A DNA stretch of 64,000 nucleotides from Aliishimia sp963721175 (GTDB lineage Bacteria; Pseudomonadota; Alphaproteobacteria; Rhodobacterales; Rhodobacteraceae), in NCBI GenBank assembly GCA_963721175.1, contig CAVRIG010000007.1:650153-714152 (forward strand). The letters are read 5' to 3'. The first letter of the stretch is position 1, and every line of letters begins with the position of its first letter. A program made the position numbers and the translations under genes. The notes under the pieces are model-generated. The model searched no databases. It had not been told where the DNA came from and saw only the letters and a list, made by a program, of their open reading frames with translations. Shown one piece after another: positions 40,532-49,642 of this stretch.

Positions 40532-41479
40532 TCAGGCGGAGCAGGAGGCGCCGCCCAGAACGCAGAACTTCGCGCAATGCGGGTGGTTGAGCGCCACGTC
40601 GCGCTCCGCCTCCGCCAGGGTCTCGCCCAACTCGAACTCGGGATCGTAGGGCAGAAGCGTGCACGAGAGGACGACGGGACGCGCCGCACCCCGGCGCTTC
40701 ACCACCATGCGGGAGGAGGCGCACATCACCTCCGCCGGATCCTTGCCGAGGATGTCCCAGCAGGCGCTCGTGATCTCCGGCACGTCCACGGTTTCGTCCA
40801 TTTCCGGAAAAAGCACCGTCGCGCCCGGATCCTGCGCATCTATCTCGAACCCGTACGCCTCGAAGAAATCCGCAAAGCCCGCGCGGGCATCCGCGTCGCT
40901 TTCATCCCACAAGGTCCGCCCGGCCACGGCCATCCGGATGCCCGCATCCCGCAGCCAGGTCATGCCGCGCAGCGTCTTGGCAAAGCTGCCCTCGCCCCGC
41001 TCGGTGTCGTGCAGGTCGGCGCGGTAGTGGTCGAGCGAGATGCGCAGGGTCATCTTACCCCGAAACTCCGCTTCGAGCGCCAGCAGGCCCTCTTGCATCG
41101 CCGGCCGCATCATCGGCCGCATGGCATTGGTGAGGATCAGGACCTCGTATCCGCGCGCCAGCGCGGCCCGTGCCATGCCGATCATGTCCGGGTTCATGAA
41201 GGGTTCGCCACCGGTGAAGGCGATTTCCCGCACGCCCCAGCGCCGGTCTTCGAGCTGGTCGAGATACTGCGCCACCTCCGCCGTCGTCAGGTAGACCAGC
41301 GCGTCGTTCGTCGGCGAGCTGTCGATGTAGCAGTTGACGCATTCGATGTTGCAAAGCGTCCCGGTGTTGAACCACAAGGTCTGCGGATTCGTGAGCGCCA
41401 CTCGCGCCCGAACCTCTCCCTCGGCGGTCTCGTCGGGGTTTCGGAACTTTCCGAAGTTGCCGGAGGCGTTGTCTCTCAT
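40532..41479 (-). CDS. Radical SAM protein with cysteine-rich C-terminus
   Basis: 315-residue radical S-adenosylmethionine enzyme. The cluster motif is TGTLCNIECVNCYIDS (CX3CX2C). The GGE motif is AFTGGEPFMNP, and RISLDHYRADLHD follows. The C-terminal part has four to six cysteines (VMCASSRMV, LSCTLLPYD, HCAKFCVLGGASCSA), suggesting an auxiliary iron-sulfur cluster as in SPASM/twitch proteins. No precursor peptide was found nearby. It converges with DUF2855. The product is unknown. Confidence 0.88.
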   Translation of the reverse strand: MRDNASGNFGKFRNPDETAEGEVRARVALTNPQTLWFNTGTLCNIECVNCYIDSSPTNDALVYLTTAEVAQYLDQLEDRRWGVREIAFTGGEPFMNPDMIGMARAALARGYEVLILTNAMRPMMRPAMQEGLLALEAEFRGKMTLRISLDHYRADLHDTERGEGSFAKTLRGMTWLRDAGIRMAVAGRTLWDESDADARAGFADFFEAYGFEIDAQDPGATVLFPEMDETVDVPEITSACWDILGKDPAEVMCASSRMVVKRRGAARPVVLSCTLLPYDPEFELGETLAEAERDVALNHPHCAKFCVLGGASCSA

Positions 41480-41626
41480 GCGCAGTCGTATCCTTGATTT
41501 CGTGGTACATCGACGCTACTCACGGCAGCCGGGAGTTAAAACCTGCGGGCCGCGGGCTTGACACCATTGTGATGTTAGGCCCGCATGTTAGGGTTAACAC
41601 AACAGGCAAGTTCAGGAGGTTGGGTC

Positions 41627-43093
41627 ATGGTTTCGCGTGTCATTCCGGTGGCGCCCTTCGATCTCGTGATCTTCGGGGGCACCGGCGATCTGGCGCAGCG
41701 CAAGATCCTGCCTGGCCTTTTCCGCCGATTCTGTGCCGGCCAGATGCCGGAGGAGGCGCGCATCATCGGCGCCGCCCGGGCGGAGATGGACGATGCGGGC
41801 TATCGCGACTTCGCGGCCGAAGCGATCTCTCAGTTCGGCCCGCAGCAGGAGGTCGACGCCGCGGCGATACCGGCATTTCTGAACTGCATCTCCTACCGCA
41901 TGGTCGATGCCAGGGACGATGGCGGCTGGGATGACTTGCGGTCCGCCATGTCGGGCGACGGACGGGTGGAGGCGTTCTATTTCTCCGTGGGGCCCGCCCT
42001 CTTCGGCGACATCGCCGAGCGGCTCCATGCGCACGGGATGGTCAGTCCGGAGTGCCGCATCGTGGTCGAAAAACCGTTTGGCCGCGACCTTGCGTCCGCT
42101 CGCAAGCTGAACGCCACGTTGGCGGAGCATTTCGACGAAGGCCAGATCTACCGGATCGACCATTACCTCGGAAAGGAGACGGTGCAGAACCTGATGGCCG
42201 TCCGCTTCGGCAACGTCCTCTTCGAGCCGCTCTGGAACTCGCAATATGTCGACCACATCCAGATCACGGTGGCCGAAACGGTCGGCGTGGGCGGGCGCGG
42301 CGAATATTATGACAAGTCCGGCGCCATGCGCGACATGGTCCAGAACCACCTGATGCAGCTGCTGTGCCTGATCGCGATGGAGCCGCCCGCGCAATTCGAC
42401 CCGGACGCCGTGCGGGACGAAAAGCTGAAGGTGATCCGCGCGCTCGGTCCGATTCAACCGCACGAGATCGTGCGTGGGCAGTACCAGGCGGGTGACGACA
42501 GCGATCATCCCGATTACCGGACCGCCGTCGGCGATCAGCGATCCAAGACGGAGAGTTTCATCGCGCTCAAGGCCACGATCGCGAACTGGCGGTGGGCCGG
42601 CACGCCGTTCTACCTGCGGACCGGCAAGCGGATGGTCGCGCGGTCTTCCGAAATCGCCGTCGTGTTCAAGCCCTTGCCGCACACGATATTCGACGATGTG
42701 GAGCATGGCACGAACCGGAACGTGCTGTCGATCCAGCTGCAGCCCAACGAGGGGATCACGCTCGACGTGACGATCAAGGAACCGGGGCCGGGGGGCATGC
42801 GTCTTGTCGACGTGCCGCTCGACATGACATTCGCCGAAGCGCTTGGGGCCGACGGCATCGATCCGCCCGATGCGTATGAGAGGTTGATAATGGACGTGAT
42901 CCGCGGCAACCAGACGTTGTTCATGCGCGGCGACGAGGTCGAGGCGGCCTGGGCCTGGACCGACCCGATCATCGAAGGGTGGGAGCAGCGCGGCGACGTG
43001 CCGAAGCCCTACGAGTCGGGCAGTGCGGGCCCCGGCGACTCCGACCGGTTGATGCTGCGCGACGGACGAATGTGGCGGGAGATTGCCCCATGA
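41627..43093 (+). CDS. zwf: Glucose-6-phosphate 1-dehydrogenase
   Basis: Oxidises glucose 6-phosphate to 6-phosphogluconolactone with NADP (or NAD). From the ATG at 41627, preceded by AGGAGG, it is 488 residues. The nucleotide site is VIFGGTGDLAQRKILPGLF, the active-site signature is RIDHYLGKETVQNLMAVRF, and PFYLRTGKRM is a later conserved block. First gene of a coupled zwf-pgl-pgi operon; the pgl start overlaps its stop (ATGA). Confidence 0.97.
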   Translation: MVSRVIPVAPFDLVIFGGTGDLAQRKILPGLFRRFCAGQMPEEARIIGAARAEMDDAGYRDFAAEAISQFGPQQEVDAAAIPAFLNCISYRMVDARDDGGWDDLRSAMSGDGRVEAFYFSVGPALFGDIAERLHAHGMVSPECRIVVEKPFGRDLASARKLNATLAEHFDEGQIYRIDHYLGKETVQNLMAVRFGNVLFEPLWNSQYVDHIQITVAETVGVGGRGEYYDKSGAMRDMVQNHLMQLLCLIAMEPPAQFDPDAVRDEKLKVIRALGPIQPHEIVRGQYQAGDDSDHPDYRTAVGDQRSKTESFIALKATIANWRWAGTPFYLRTGKRMVARSSEIAVVFKPLPHTIFDDVEHGTNRNVLSIQLQPNEGITLDVTIKEPGPGGMRLVDVPLDMTFAEALGADGIDPPDAYERLIMDVIRGNQTLFMRGDEVEAAWAWTDPIIEGWEQRGDVPKPYESGSAGPGDSDRLMLRDGRMWREIAP

Positions 43094-43758
43094 CCTTCGA
43101 GGACTATCCGGACCGCGACATGCTGGCGATGAATCTGGCCGACAAGTTGGCGAGCCAGCTGGAAAGCTACCTCAACCACAACGACGAGGTGCTGCTGGCC
43201 GTTCCGGGAGGCACGACGCCGGGCCCGGTCTTCGACGTGCTGTCGGGCGTTCGGCTGGATTGGGACCGGGTCATCGTGATGCTGACCGACGAACGCTGGG
43301 TGTCGGAGGATCATCCGCGGTCAAATACCGCGCTGATCCGTCAGCGGCTGCTGACCGGCCATGCGGAGGCGGCGCGGTTCCTGCCAATCCATTCCGACGG
43401 AGACCCGGTGGAGGAGGTGCCCCGCCTTTCCGAAGCCGTGAAGCCGCACCTGCCGATCTCGGTTCTGCTGCTGGGCATGGGATCGGACATGCACACGGCC
43501 TCGCTCTTTCCCGGCGCGCCCGGGCTTTCGGCCGCGCTGGCGGTCGATGCGCCGATCCTGAACATTCTCGAGCCTAAGGGCGAACCGGAGATTCGGGTGA
43601 GCGTTGCTGCCCATGTGCTGGATGACGCGATGGCCAAGCACCTGGTCATCACGGGCACGGAAAAGCGGGCCGCGCTGGAACAGGCGGCGGATCTCGCGCC
43701 CGAGGACGCTCCGATCCGCGCCGTGATGTCGGATCTGACCGTGCATTGGGCGGAATAG
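43090..43758 (+). CDS. pgl: 6-phosphogluconolactonase
   Basis: Hydrolyses 6-phosphogluconolactone to 6-phosphogluconate. The 222 residues show VLLAVPGGTTPGPVFDVLSG, MLTDERWVSEDHPRSN, and ISVLLLGMGSDMHTASLFPG, the usual SOL/DevB-type signatures. The ATG overlaps the zwf stop, and pgi follows after three bases. Confidence 0.95.
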   Translation: MTFEDYPDRDMLAMNLADKLASQLESYLNHNDEVLLAVPGGTTPGPVFDVLSGVRLDWDRVIVMLTDERWVSEDHPRSNTALIRQRLLTGHAEAARFLPIHSDGDPVEEVPRLSEAVKPHLPISVLLLGMGSDMHTASLFPGAPGLSAALAVDAPILNILEPKGEPEIRVSVAAHVLDDAMAKHLVITGTEKRAALEQAADLAPEDAPIRAVMSDLTVHWAE

Positions 43759-43761
43759 AGG

Positions 43762-45341
43762 ATGTGGGAGAAACTGAAATCCCTCGCCGCGCGTGACACG
43801 CGGATTCTCGACCTGTTCGATGCTGATCTGGATCGGGCAGCGAACTTCTCCTGCACCACGGGCGAGATGCTCTTCGACTACTCGAAGACCGCCATCGATG
43901 AAGAAGCGCGCGCCGCGCTCCTGGAGTTGGCCGACGCATCCGGTTGGGACGCGCGCCGCGACGCCATGTTCGCGGGCGAGAAGATCAACGAGACCGAGGG
44001 ACGCGCCGTCCTGCACACGGCCTTGCGCAATCTCGACTGCGGCCCTGTCATGGTCGACGGCGAGGACGTGATGCCTGGCGTGCTGAAGACGCTGGACCGG
44101 ATGGACGCCTTCGCGCGAGGAGATCCGGCAGAGCGGCATCACGGACGTCGTCAACATCGGCATCGGCGGCTCCGATCTGGGCCCGGCCATGGCCGTGCGC
44201 GCGCTGGCGCCCTATCACGACGGGCCGCGCTGCCATTTCGTCTCGAACGTGGACGGCGCGCATGTGGCCGACACGCTGCGCACGCTCGATGCGAAGACGA
44301 CCCTGGTGATCGTCGCATCGAAGACCTTCACCACGATCGAGACGATGACCAATGCCCGCACCGCGCGGGCCTGGATGGAAGACCACGGCGGCGACCCGGG
44401 CGCACAATTCGCGGCCGTGTCCACCGCGCAGGACAAGACCGGCGCCTTCGGGATTCCGCCCGAGCGTGTCTTCGGCTTTGCCGATTGGGTCGGCGGGCGA
44501 TACTCGATGTGGGGGCCGATCGGCCTCAGCCTGATGTTGGCGATCGGGCCGGACGCGTTTCGGGCCTTCCTGCGCGGTGCAGAGGAGATGGACACGCATT
44601 TCCGCGCGGCCCAAGGACCGGAGAACATGCCGCTGATGCTTGCCTTGGTGGGCATCTGGCACCGGCAGGTCTGCGGCCATGCCTCGCGCGCGGTGCTGCC
44701 TTATGACGAGCGGTTGGGCCGGCTGCCCGCCTACTTCCAGCAACTGGAGATGGAGAGCAACGGCAAGTCCGTGACCATGGACGGGCAGGGGCTGGACGTG
44801 CCCTCCGGCCCGATCGTGTGGGGGGAACCGGGCACGAATGGACAGCACGCGTTCTACCAGCTTATCCACCAGGGGACGGACGTGATCCCTTGCGAATTCA
44901 TGGTCGGTGCGCAAGGCCACGAGCCCGAATTGCGCCACCATCACGACCTGCTCGTCGCCAACTGCCTTGCACAGTCCGAAGCGCTGATGCGGGGCCGCAG
45001 CTTCGAGGAGGCCAAGGCGAAGATCGCAGGCAAGTTCGACGGGGCCGAGCTGGACCGTCAGGCGGCGCATCGGGTCTTTGCAGGCAACCGGCCTTCGACG
45101 CACGCTCATTTACCCGCTGCTCGATCCCGCGACGCTGGGCCGGATCGTCGCGCTCTACGAGCACCGCGTGTTTGTCGAAGGCGTGATCCTGAACATCAAT
45201 TCGTACGACCAGTGGGGCGTGGAACTGGGCAAGGAACTCGCCACGACGCTCGGCCCCATCGTGACCGGCGACGAAAGCGCGGAAGAGAAGGACGGCTCGA
45301 CACGCGCGCTCGTCGATTTTGTTCTGACGTACCGTAGTTGA
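43762..45341 (+). pseudogene. pgi: Glucose-6-phosphate isomerase, two frame breaks
   Basis: Interconverts glucose 6-phosphate and fructose 6-phosphate. Recognisable blocks are NFSCTTGEMLFDYSKTAID, then after an extra base near 44118 VVNIGIGGSDLGPAMAVRAL, VASKTFTTIETMTNA, GGRYSMWGPIGLSLML and WGEPGTNGQHAFYQLIHQG. After a second extra base near 45102 the end reads TLIYPLLDPATLGRIVALYE and NINSYDQWGVELGKELA. Removing both bases gives 525 residues, the expected length. Third gene of the zwf operon. Sequence error is likely. Confidence 0.9.
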
Positions 45342-45449
45342 CCAGGATTTTCGCCGGCTTGTTCCGTTGCGGAAGAGGTGGCCGCTGCGGGCTTGCAGTC
45401 GGCCGATCCGCACGGCACTCTGACCCGCAAACATGAGGGAGGAACGGCC

Positions 45450-47069
45450 ATGCTGGGCCAGATGATGCAGGAAGAACTGCTGATCTCAGCGCTGATCACG
45501 CACGCGGCGCAATACCACGGCGAGACGGAAATCGTGTCGGTCAACACCGGTGGCGGCGAGGAGATCACGAACTGGCGCAACGTCGAGCGGAATTCCCGCG
45601 CGCTGGCGGCCGCGCTGGGTCGACTGGGGCTGGAGCCGCAGGCGCGCTGCGGCACGCTCGCCTGGAACAACCGGCGGCATCTGGAGCTCTATTTCGGCGT
45701 GTCCGGTGCGGGGTTCGTCATGCACACGTTGAACCCGCGCCTGCCGCCGCAGCAACTGATCTACATCCTCAATCACGCCGAGGACAAGGTGCTGTTCGTG
45801 GAACGCACCTTCCTGCCCCTCGTGGTCGCCGTGCGCGACAAGCTGGAGCATCTGGAGCACATCATCCTGCTGGAAGGCTCCGATGACGGCGCGTCGGACG
45901 AGGTGCCGGGCCTCATCCTCTACGACGATTTCATCGCCGAGGGGCCGGGCGACTACACGTGGCCCAGCTTCGACGAGAACACCGCATCGTCGCTCTGCTA
46001 CACGTCCGGCACGACCGGCAATCCCAAGGGCGTGCTCTACTCGCACCGCTCGACGATGATCCATGCCTTCGCTTCGAACACGCGGGACTGCATCGGGTTT
46101 TCGGCGCGCGACGTGGTTCTGCCCGTGGTGCCGATGTTCCACGTCAACGCCTGGGGTACGCCCTATGCCTGCGCCATGTCCGGCAGCCGCATGGTGCTGC
46201 CGGGGCCGGGGCTCGACGGGCCGTCGCTGGTGCGTCTGATCGACACCTACGAGGTCTCGATCGCGCTCGGCGTTCCGACGATCTGGCTGGGACTTCTGGG
46301 TGCTGCGGCGAAATCGGGCTCCAAGCTCGACAGCCTGGAACGCACGGTGATCGGCGGATCGGCCTGTCCTCCCTCGATGATCGACACGTTCCGGGACAAG
46401 CACGATGTCGACACGATTCACGCCTGGGGCATGACGGAGATGAGCCCGCTAGGCTCGACCAACCAGCCGCTCGCCAAGCATGCCAAGCTGCCGGTGGAAG
46501 AACAGCGCGCCATCCGCGTGGGGCAGGGGCGTCCGCCCTTCGGCGTCGAACTGGCGATCGTGGACGAGGAGGGCAACTTCCTGCCCCATGACGGCAAGGC
46601 GCAGGGCGATCTGGTGTGCCGCGGTCCCTGGATCCTCGACAGCTACTTCAGGACGGAGGCAGGCTCCGCCCTGCAGGACGGATGGTTCCCGACCGGCGAC
46701 GTGGCGACCCTCGATCCCGACGGCTATCTCGTCATCAAGGACCGGTCGAAGGACATCATCAAGTCAGGCGGCGAATGGATCAGCTCGGTCGATCTCGAGA
46801 ACATCGCCGTCGGCCATCCGAAGATCGCCAATGCCGCCGTGATCGGAGCGCGCCACGAAAAATGGGACGAACGCCCCGTGCTCATCGTGGTGAAGGCCGA
46901 AGGCGAGGACCCGAGCGAGGACGAAGTGCTGAGCGCCTTCGATGGCAAGATCGCCAAATGGCAACTTCCCGACCGTGTCGTGTTCGTGGACGAATTACCG
47001 CTGGGTGCGACCGGCAAGATCCTGAAACGGAAGCTGAAAGAGGCCTATGGCGACATCCTGATGAAGTGA
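45450..47069 (+). CDS. Fatty-acyl-CoA ligase (AMP-forming)
   Basis: 539 residues from the ATG at 45450 with GGGAGG upstream. ANL-superfamily motifs are SLCYTSGTTGNPKGVLYSHR, HAWGMTEMSPLGSTNQP, DGWFPTGDVATLDPDGYLVI, RSKDIIKSGGEWISSVDLEN and LGATGKILKRKLKE with the catalytic lysine. The motif set fits medium/long-chain fatty acid-CoA ligases (AlkK/FadD13-like). It stands downstream of pgi by about 110 bases, and ends next to the tRNA-Gly. Confidence 0.93.
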   Translation: MLGQMMQEELLISALITHAAQYHGETEIVSVNTGGGEEITNWRNVERNSRALAAALGRLGLEPQARCGTLAWNNRRHLELYFGVSGAGFVMHTLNPRLPPQQLIYILNHAEDKVLFVERTFLPLVVAVRDKLEHLEHIILLEGSDDGASDEVPGLILYDDFIAEGPGDYTWPSFDENTASSLCYTSGTTGNPKGVLYSHRSTMIHAFASNTRDCIGFSARDVVLPVVPMFHVNAWGTPYACAMSGSRMVLPGPGLDGPSLVRLIDTYEVSIALGVPTIWLGLLGAAAKSGSKLDSLERTVIGGSACPPSMIDTFRDKHDVDTIHAWGMTEMSPLGSTNQPLAKHAKLPVEEQRAIRVGQGRPPFGVELAIVDEEGNFLPHDGKAQGDLVCRGPWILDSYFRTEAGSALQDGWFPTGDVATLDPDGYLVIKDRSKDIIKSGGEWISSVDLENIAVGHPKIANAAVIGARHEKWDERPVLIVVKAEGEDPSEDEVLSAFDGKIAKWQLPDRVVFVDELPLGATGKILKRKLKEAYGDILMK

Positions 47070-47156
47070 CGCGCCGCTGTTTCAAGTCGCAAGCCGCTAC
47101 GCAGAGCAGTCTCGGCGAACAAAGATCGTAGTTACCGAACCAGCAGGAAGAGCCTA

Positions 47157-47231
47157 TGGAGCGGGCGGCGGGAATCGAACCCGCATCTCTTGCTTGGAAG
47201 GCAAGAGGTCTTACCATTACACAACGCCCGC
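47157..47231 (-). tRNA. tRNA-Gly (anticodon UCC)
   Basis: Read on the minus strand, the acceptor arms GCGGGCG and CGCCCGC pair, the T arm contains GGTTCGATTCC, and the anticodon stem CTTGC/GCAAG holds the loop CTTCCAA, giving anticodon TCC. The CCA end is encoded (TGG at 47157-47159). Its 3' end faces the acyl-CoA ligase, while the insertion-sequence-rich zone begins on its 5' side. Confidence 0.95.
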
Positions 47232-47539
47232 TTGATAGTTTAGACAGGTATGACATGCAGTTTTGAGGGTCAAGCGAGATCTCGTAAAGCCTACGGTCCA
47301 AGTCTTGGCTATCAGCCACGATGATACCTCCGGCGGAAACGGCCAAGGTCGCCGTCCACCCTCCATCCCAGCGCAGCGCAATAGCTCCACCAAGTCGGTC
47401 ACTGACGAATGAAAGAGCCGTTTGGACGCGTGGCGGGACCTCGGTTCCGCTCATACCAACGGCCCCGGTCCGTGACTTTGCGCGGGATTCCCTTCGGTTC
47501 GCCGCTGTGATTCCCTTCCATGGAAGCATGGAGGTTTCG

Positions 47540-48645
47540 ATGGCGGTTGCGATCACACGAACGGATTTGTCGGCGCGTGAGCTTCGGGTTGCGGCGGCGA
47601 AGACGAAGGATGCGAAGGCGGCGCGGCGCATGCTGGCGATCGCACTGGTGCTGGAGGGGGTGGACCGCAAGACCGCCGCCGAGAGCTGCGGGATGGACCG
47701 GCAGACGCTACGGGGTGAGGAGGATCGGAAAACCGTCCAGTGGACGGTTTTCCCGACGAACGGGCACCGCTACAACGCCGAAGGGCTGGAGGGGCTGTCC
47801 GACCGCCGCTCGGCCGGGCCGAAGCCGCGGCTGAGCCCTGGGCAGAAGGCCGAGCTGGCACGGATGGTGCGCGAGGGTCCCGACCCCGCCGTGGACGGGG
47901 TGGTGCGTTGGCGGCGCGTCGACCTTCAGCGCAGGATCGAGGCGCGCTTCGGCGTCACCATGCACGAGCGCACGGTGGGCAAGCAGTTGGCCGCGCTCGG
48001 ATTTCGCCGCCTCTCGGTGCGCCCGCAGCACCCGAAATCCGATCCCGAGGCCCAGGAGGCGTTCAAAAAAACTTCGCCGCGACCGTAACCGGCGCCCTGC
48101 CGGATCACGCCCAGGACAAATCCTTGGAGGTGTGGTTCCAGGATGAAGCACGGGTCGGCCAGCAGGGCACGCTCACCCGCATCTGGGCCCCACGCGGCAG
48201 TCGCCCACGCGCCCCGCGCGATACCCGCTACACCTGGGCCTACATTTTCGGCGCCGTCTGCCCCGAACGCGGAGCCACCGCCGCGCTGGTCATGCCCAAC
48301 GCCGACACCGCCGCCATGAACGCCCACCTCGCCGAGATCTCCCGCACCGTCGCCGAGGGCGCACATGCCGTTCTCGTGCTCGACGGTGCCGGATGGCATG
48401 GCGCCAAGGCTCTGAAGGTGCCCGACAACATCACCCTGCTGCCGCTCCCGCCATACGCCCCGGAACTCAATCCGGTCGAGAACGTCTGGGCCTACCTCCG
48501 CGCCAACCGCCTCGCCATCTCCGTGTTCGAAACCTACGAAGACATCGTGGCACGATGCTGCGACGCTTGGAACTTCTTCGCTAAGGACATCGCCACTGTG
48601 CGCTCGATTACCACCCGAGAATACGCCAAAGCGGTCAAAGACTAA
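47540..48645 (+). CDS. IS630-family transposase, expressed by -1 frameshift
   Basis: DDE transposase. The first frame (from ATG 47540) has the helix-turn-helix part (LSARELRVAAAKTKDAKAAR, KTAAESCGMDRQTLR) and ends soon after EAQEAFKK. The second frame carries the catalytic residues: VWFQDEARVGQQ, VLVLDGAGWHGAK and LPPYAPELNPVENVWAYLR. At the switch lies a run of seven A (about 48066-48072), giving AFKK-NFAATV after a -1 slip; programmed frameshifting at such runs is known in IS630 elements. An in-frame palindromic insert interrupts the N-terminal part after RQTLR. Confidence 0.88.
47727..47753. repeat. 27-bp near-perfect palindrome inserted in the IS630 reading frame
   Basis: Two 13-base arms (GGAAAACCGTCCA and TGGACGGTTTTCC) around a single G. 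It sits in a segment (about 47711-47765) that replaces the usual DWV between RQTLR and HRYNAEGLEG by roughly 17 residues (GEEDRKTVQWTVFPTNG) and keeps the frame open. This resembles the coding palindromic elements described in Rickettsia (RPE) in concept; homology to those is not claimed. Confidence 0.7.
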
Positions 48646-48754
48646 GGCCGTTGGTATGAGTACCATGGTGCACGGACACTACCTGATTACGAGGGAGTTT
48701 GCCGCGTCGGCGGCGACAGGAGACCGCAATCCACCCGACAAGGAGAATGCCATC

Positions 48755-49445
48755 ATGCCCAAGTCCGTCCCAACGGACCCTCTCGCCGACCCCGCCGCGA
48801 CCGCGGCGTCGGATTCCGGCCTCAGGCACGCCCCTGCGACGGCGCGCAACCGGGAACCGATCCGTCAGGCACTGGCCGAACTGCTTCCTGCCCGGCCCTG
48901 CACGGTGCTGGAAATCGCCTCGGGCTCGGGCGAGCATGCCCTGTGGATGGCGCGTTGCCTGCCGCAGGTGACATGGGCGCCGAGCGAGGCGACGGCGGAC
49001 GGCCTCGCTGCCATCGAAGGTTGGCGTGCGCTCTGCCCCGACCTCGCCGATCGCGTCCCGCCGCCGGTGCTGATCGACGCCGCCCGGCCGCCCTGGCCCG
49101 GCGCCCCGGTGGATGCGGTCTTCGTCGCAAACCTCACCCATATCGCCCCGTGGTCGGCGACGCTTGGGCTTGTTCGAAGGCGCCGCTGCGCGGCTTGTCG
49201 CCGGCGGGCTCCTGTTGATCTACGGCCCCTTCAACGAGGAAGGCGGCTTCACGGGGCCCGGCAACGCCGCGTTCGACGCCGATCTGCGCATGCGGAACCC
49301 GGATTGGGGCCTGCGAGACCGCGAGGCAGTGGACGCGGCGGCTTCGGCGCAAGGCTTCGTCGTCGAACCGGTCCGTGAAATGCCGGCAGACAATCGCCTG
49401 CTTGTCTATCGTCACGACCGAAGCGCGACGCATCGCCTTTCTTAG
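48755..49445 (+). pseudogene. DUF938 SAM-dependent methyltransferase-like protein, one frame break
   Basis: Class I methyltransferase fold of the DUF938 family, 229 residues once an extra base near 49172 is removed. The SAM motif is VLEIASGSGEHALWMARCLP, followed by WAPSEATADGLAAI and VFVANLTHIAPWSAT; after the frame change come FEGAAARLVAGGLLLIYGPF and DWGLRDREAVDAAA. AAGGAG at about 48740 precedes the ATG at 48755. It begins about 95 bases after the IS630 right end, so the element may have displaced its promoter. Confidence 0.82.
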
Positions 49446-49567
49446 ACTCGTGTGACCCACTTCTTCGAAACATTGGATCCCGAGCGAAACAGAAGTAACC
49501 TGAGCCATGCCGGGAAGTCTTTGATCCGGCGACCGAAGCGACGCGACCGGCCCTGTCCGGATGAGGT

Positions 49568-49641
49568 GGGTGGCTCCTGCTCCACCGGCATCGAATGTGC
49601 CAAAGTGCAGTTGTCATAAACTGCTAAGAAAGGAGCCACCC
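49568..49641 (+). promoter_or_regulatory. Inverted repeat that can cover the IS110 transposase ribosome-binding site
   Basis: GGGTGGCTCCT (49568-49578) and AGGAGCCACCC (49631-49641) are perfectly complementary over 11 bases. The second arm contains the AGGAG ribosome-binding site of the transposase (ATG 49643). Pairing would hide it in transcripts entering from upstream, a common way to restrain transposases. The region also corresponds to where IS110-group bridge RNAs are encoded. A third copy of the arm lies at 51266-51276. Confidence 0.5.
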
Positions 49642-49642
49642 G

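Larger units (their letters stand above)
47450..48660 (+). mobile_element. IS630-family insertion sequence
   Basis: Perfect 15-bp terminal inverted repeats (CTCATACCAACGGCC at 47450-47464 and its complement at 48646-48660) enclose one transposase in two frames. The right end is followed by TA, the expected target dinucleotide, but the left end is preceded by CG, so the expected TA duplication is missing on that side. Total length 1211 bp. DUF938 begins just beyond the right end. Confidence 0.9.
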
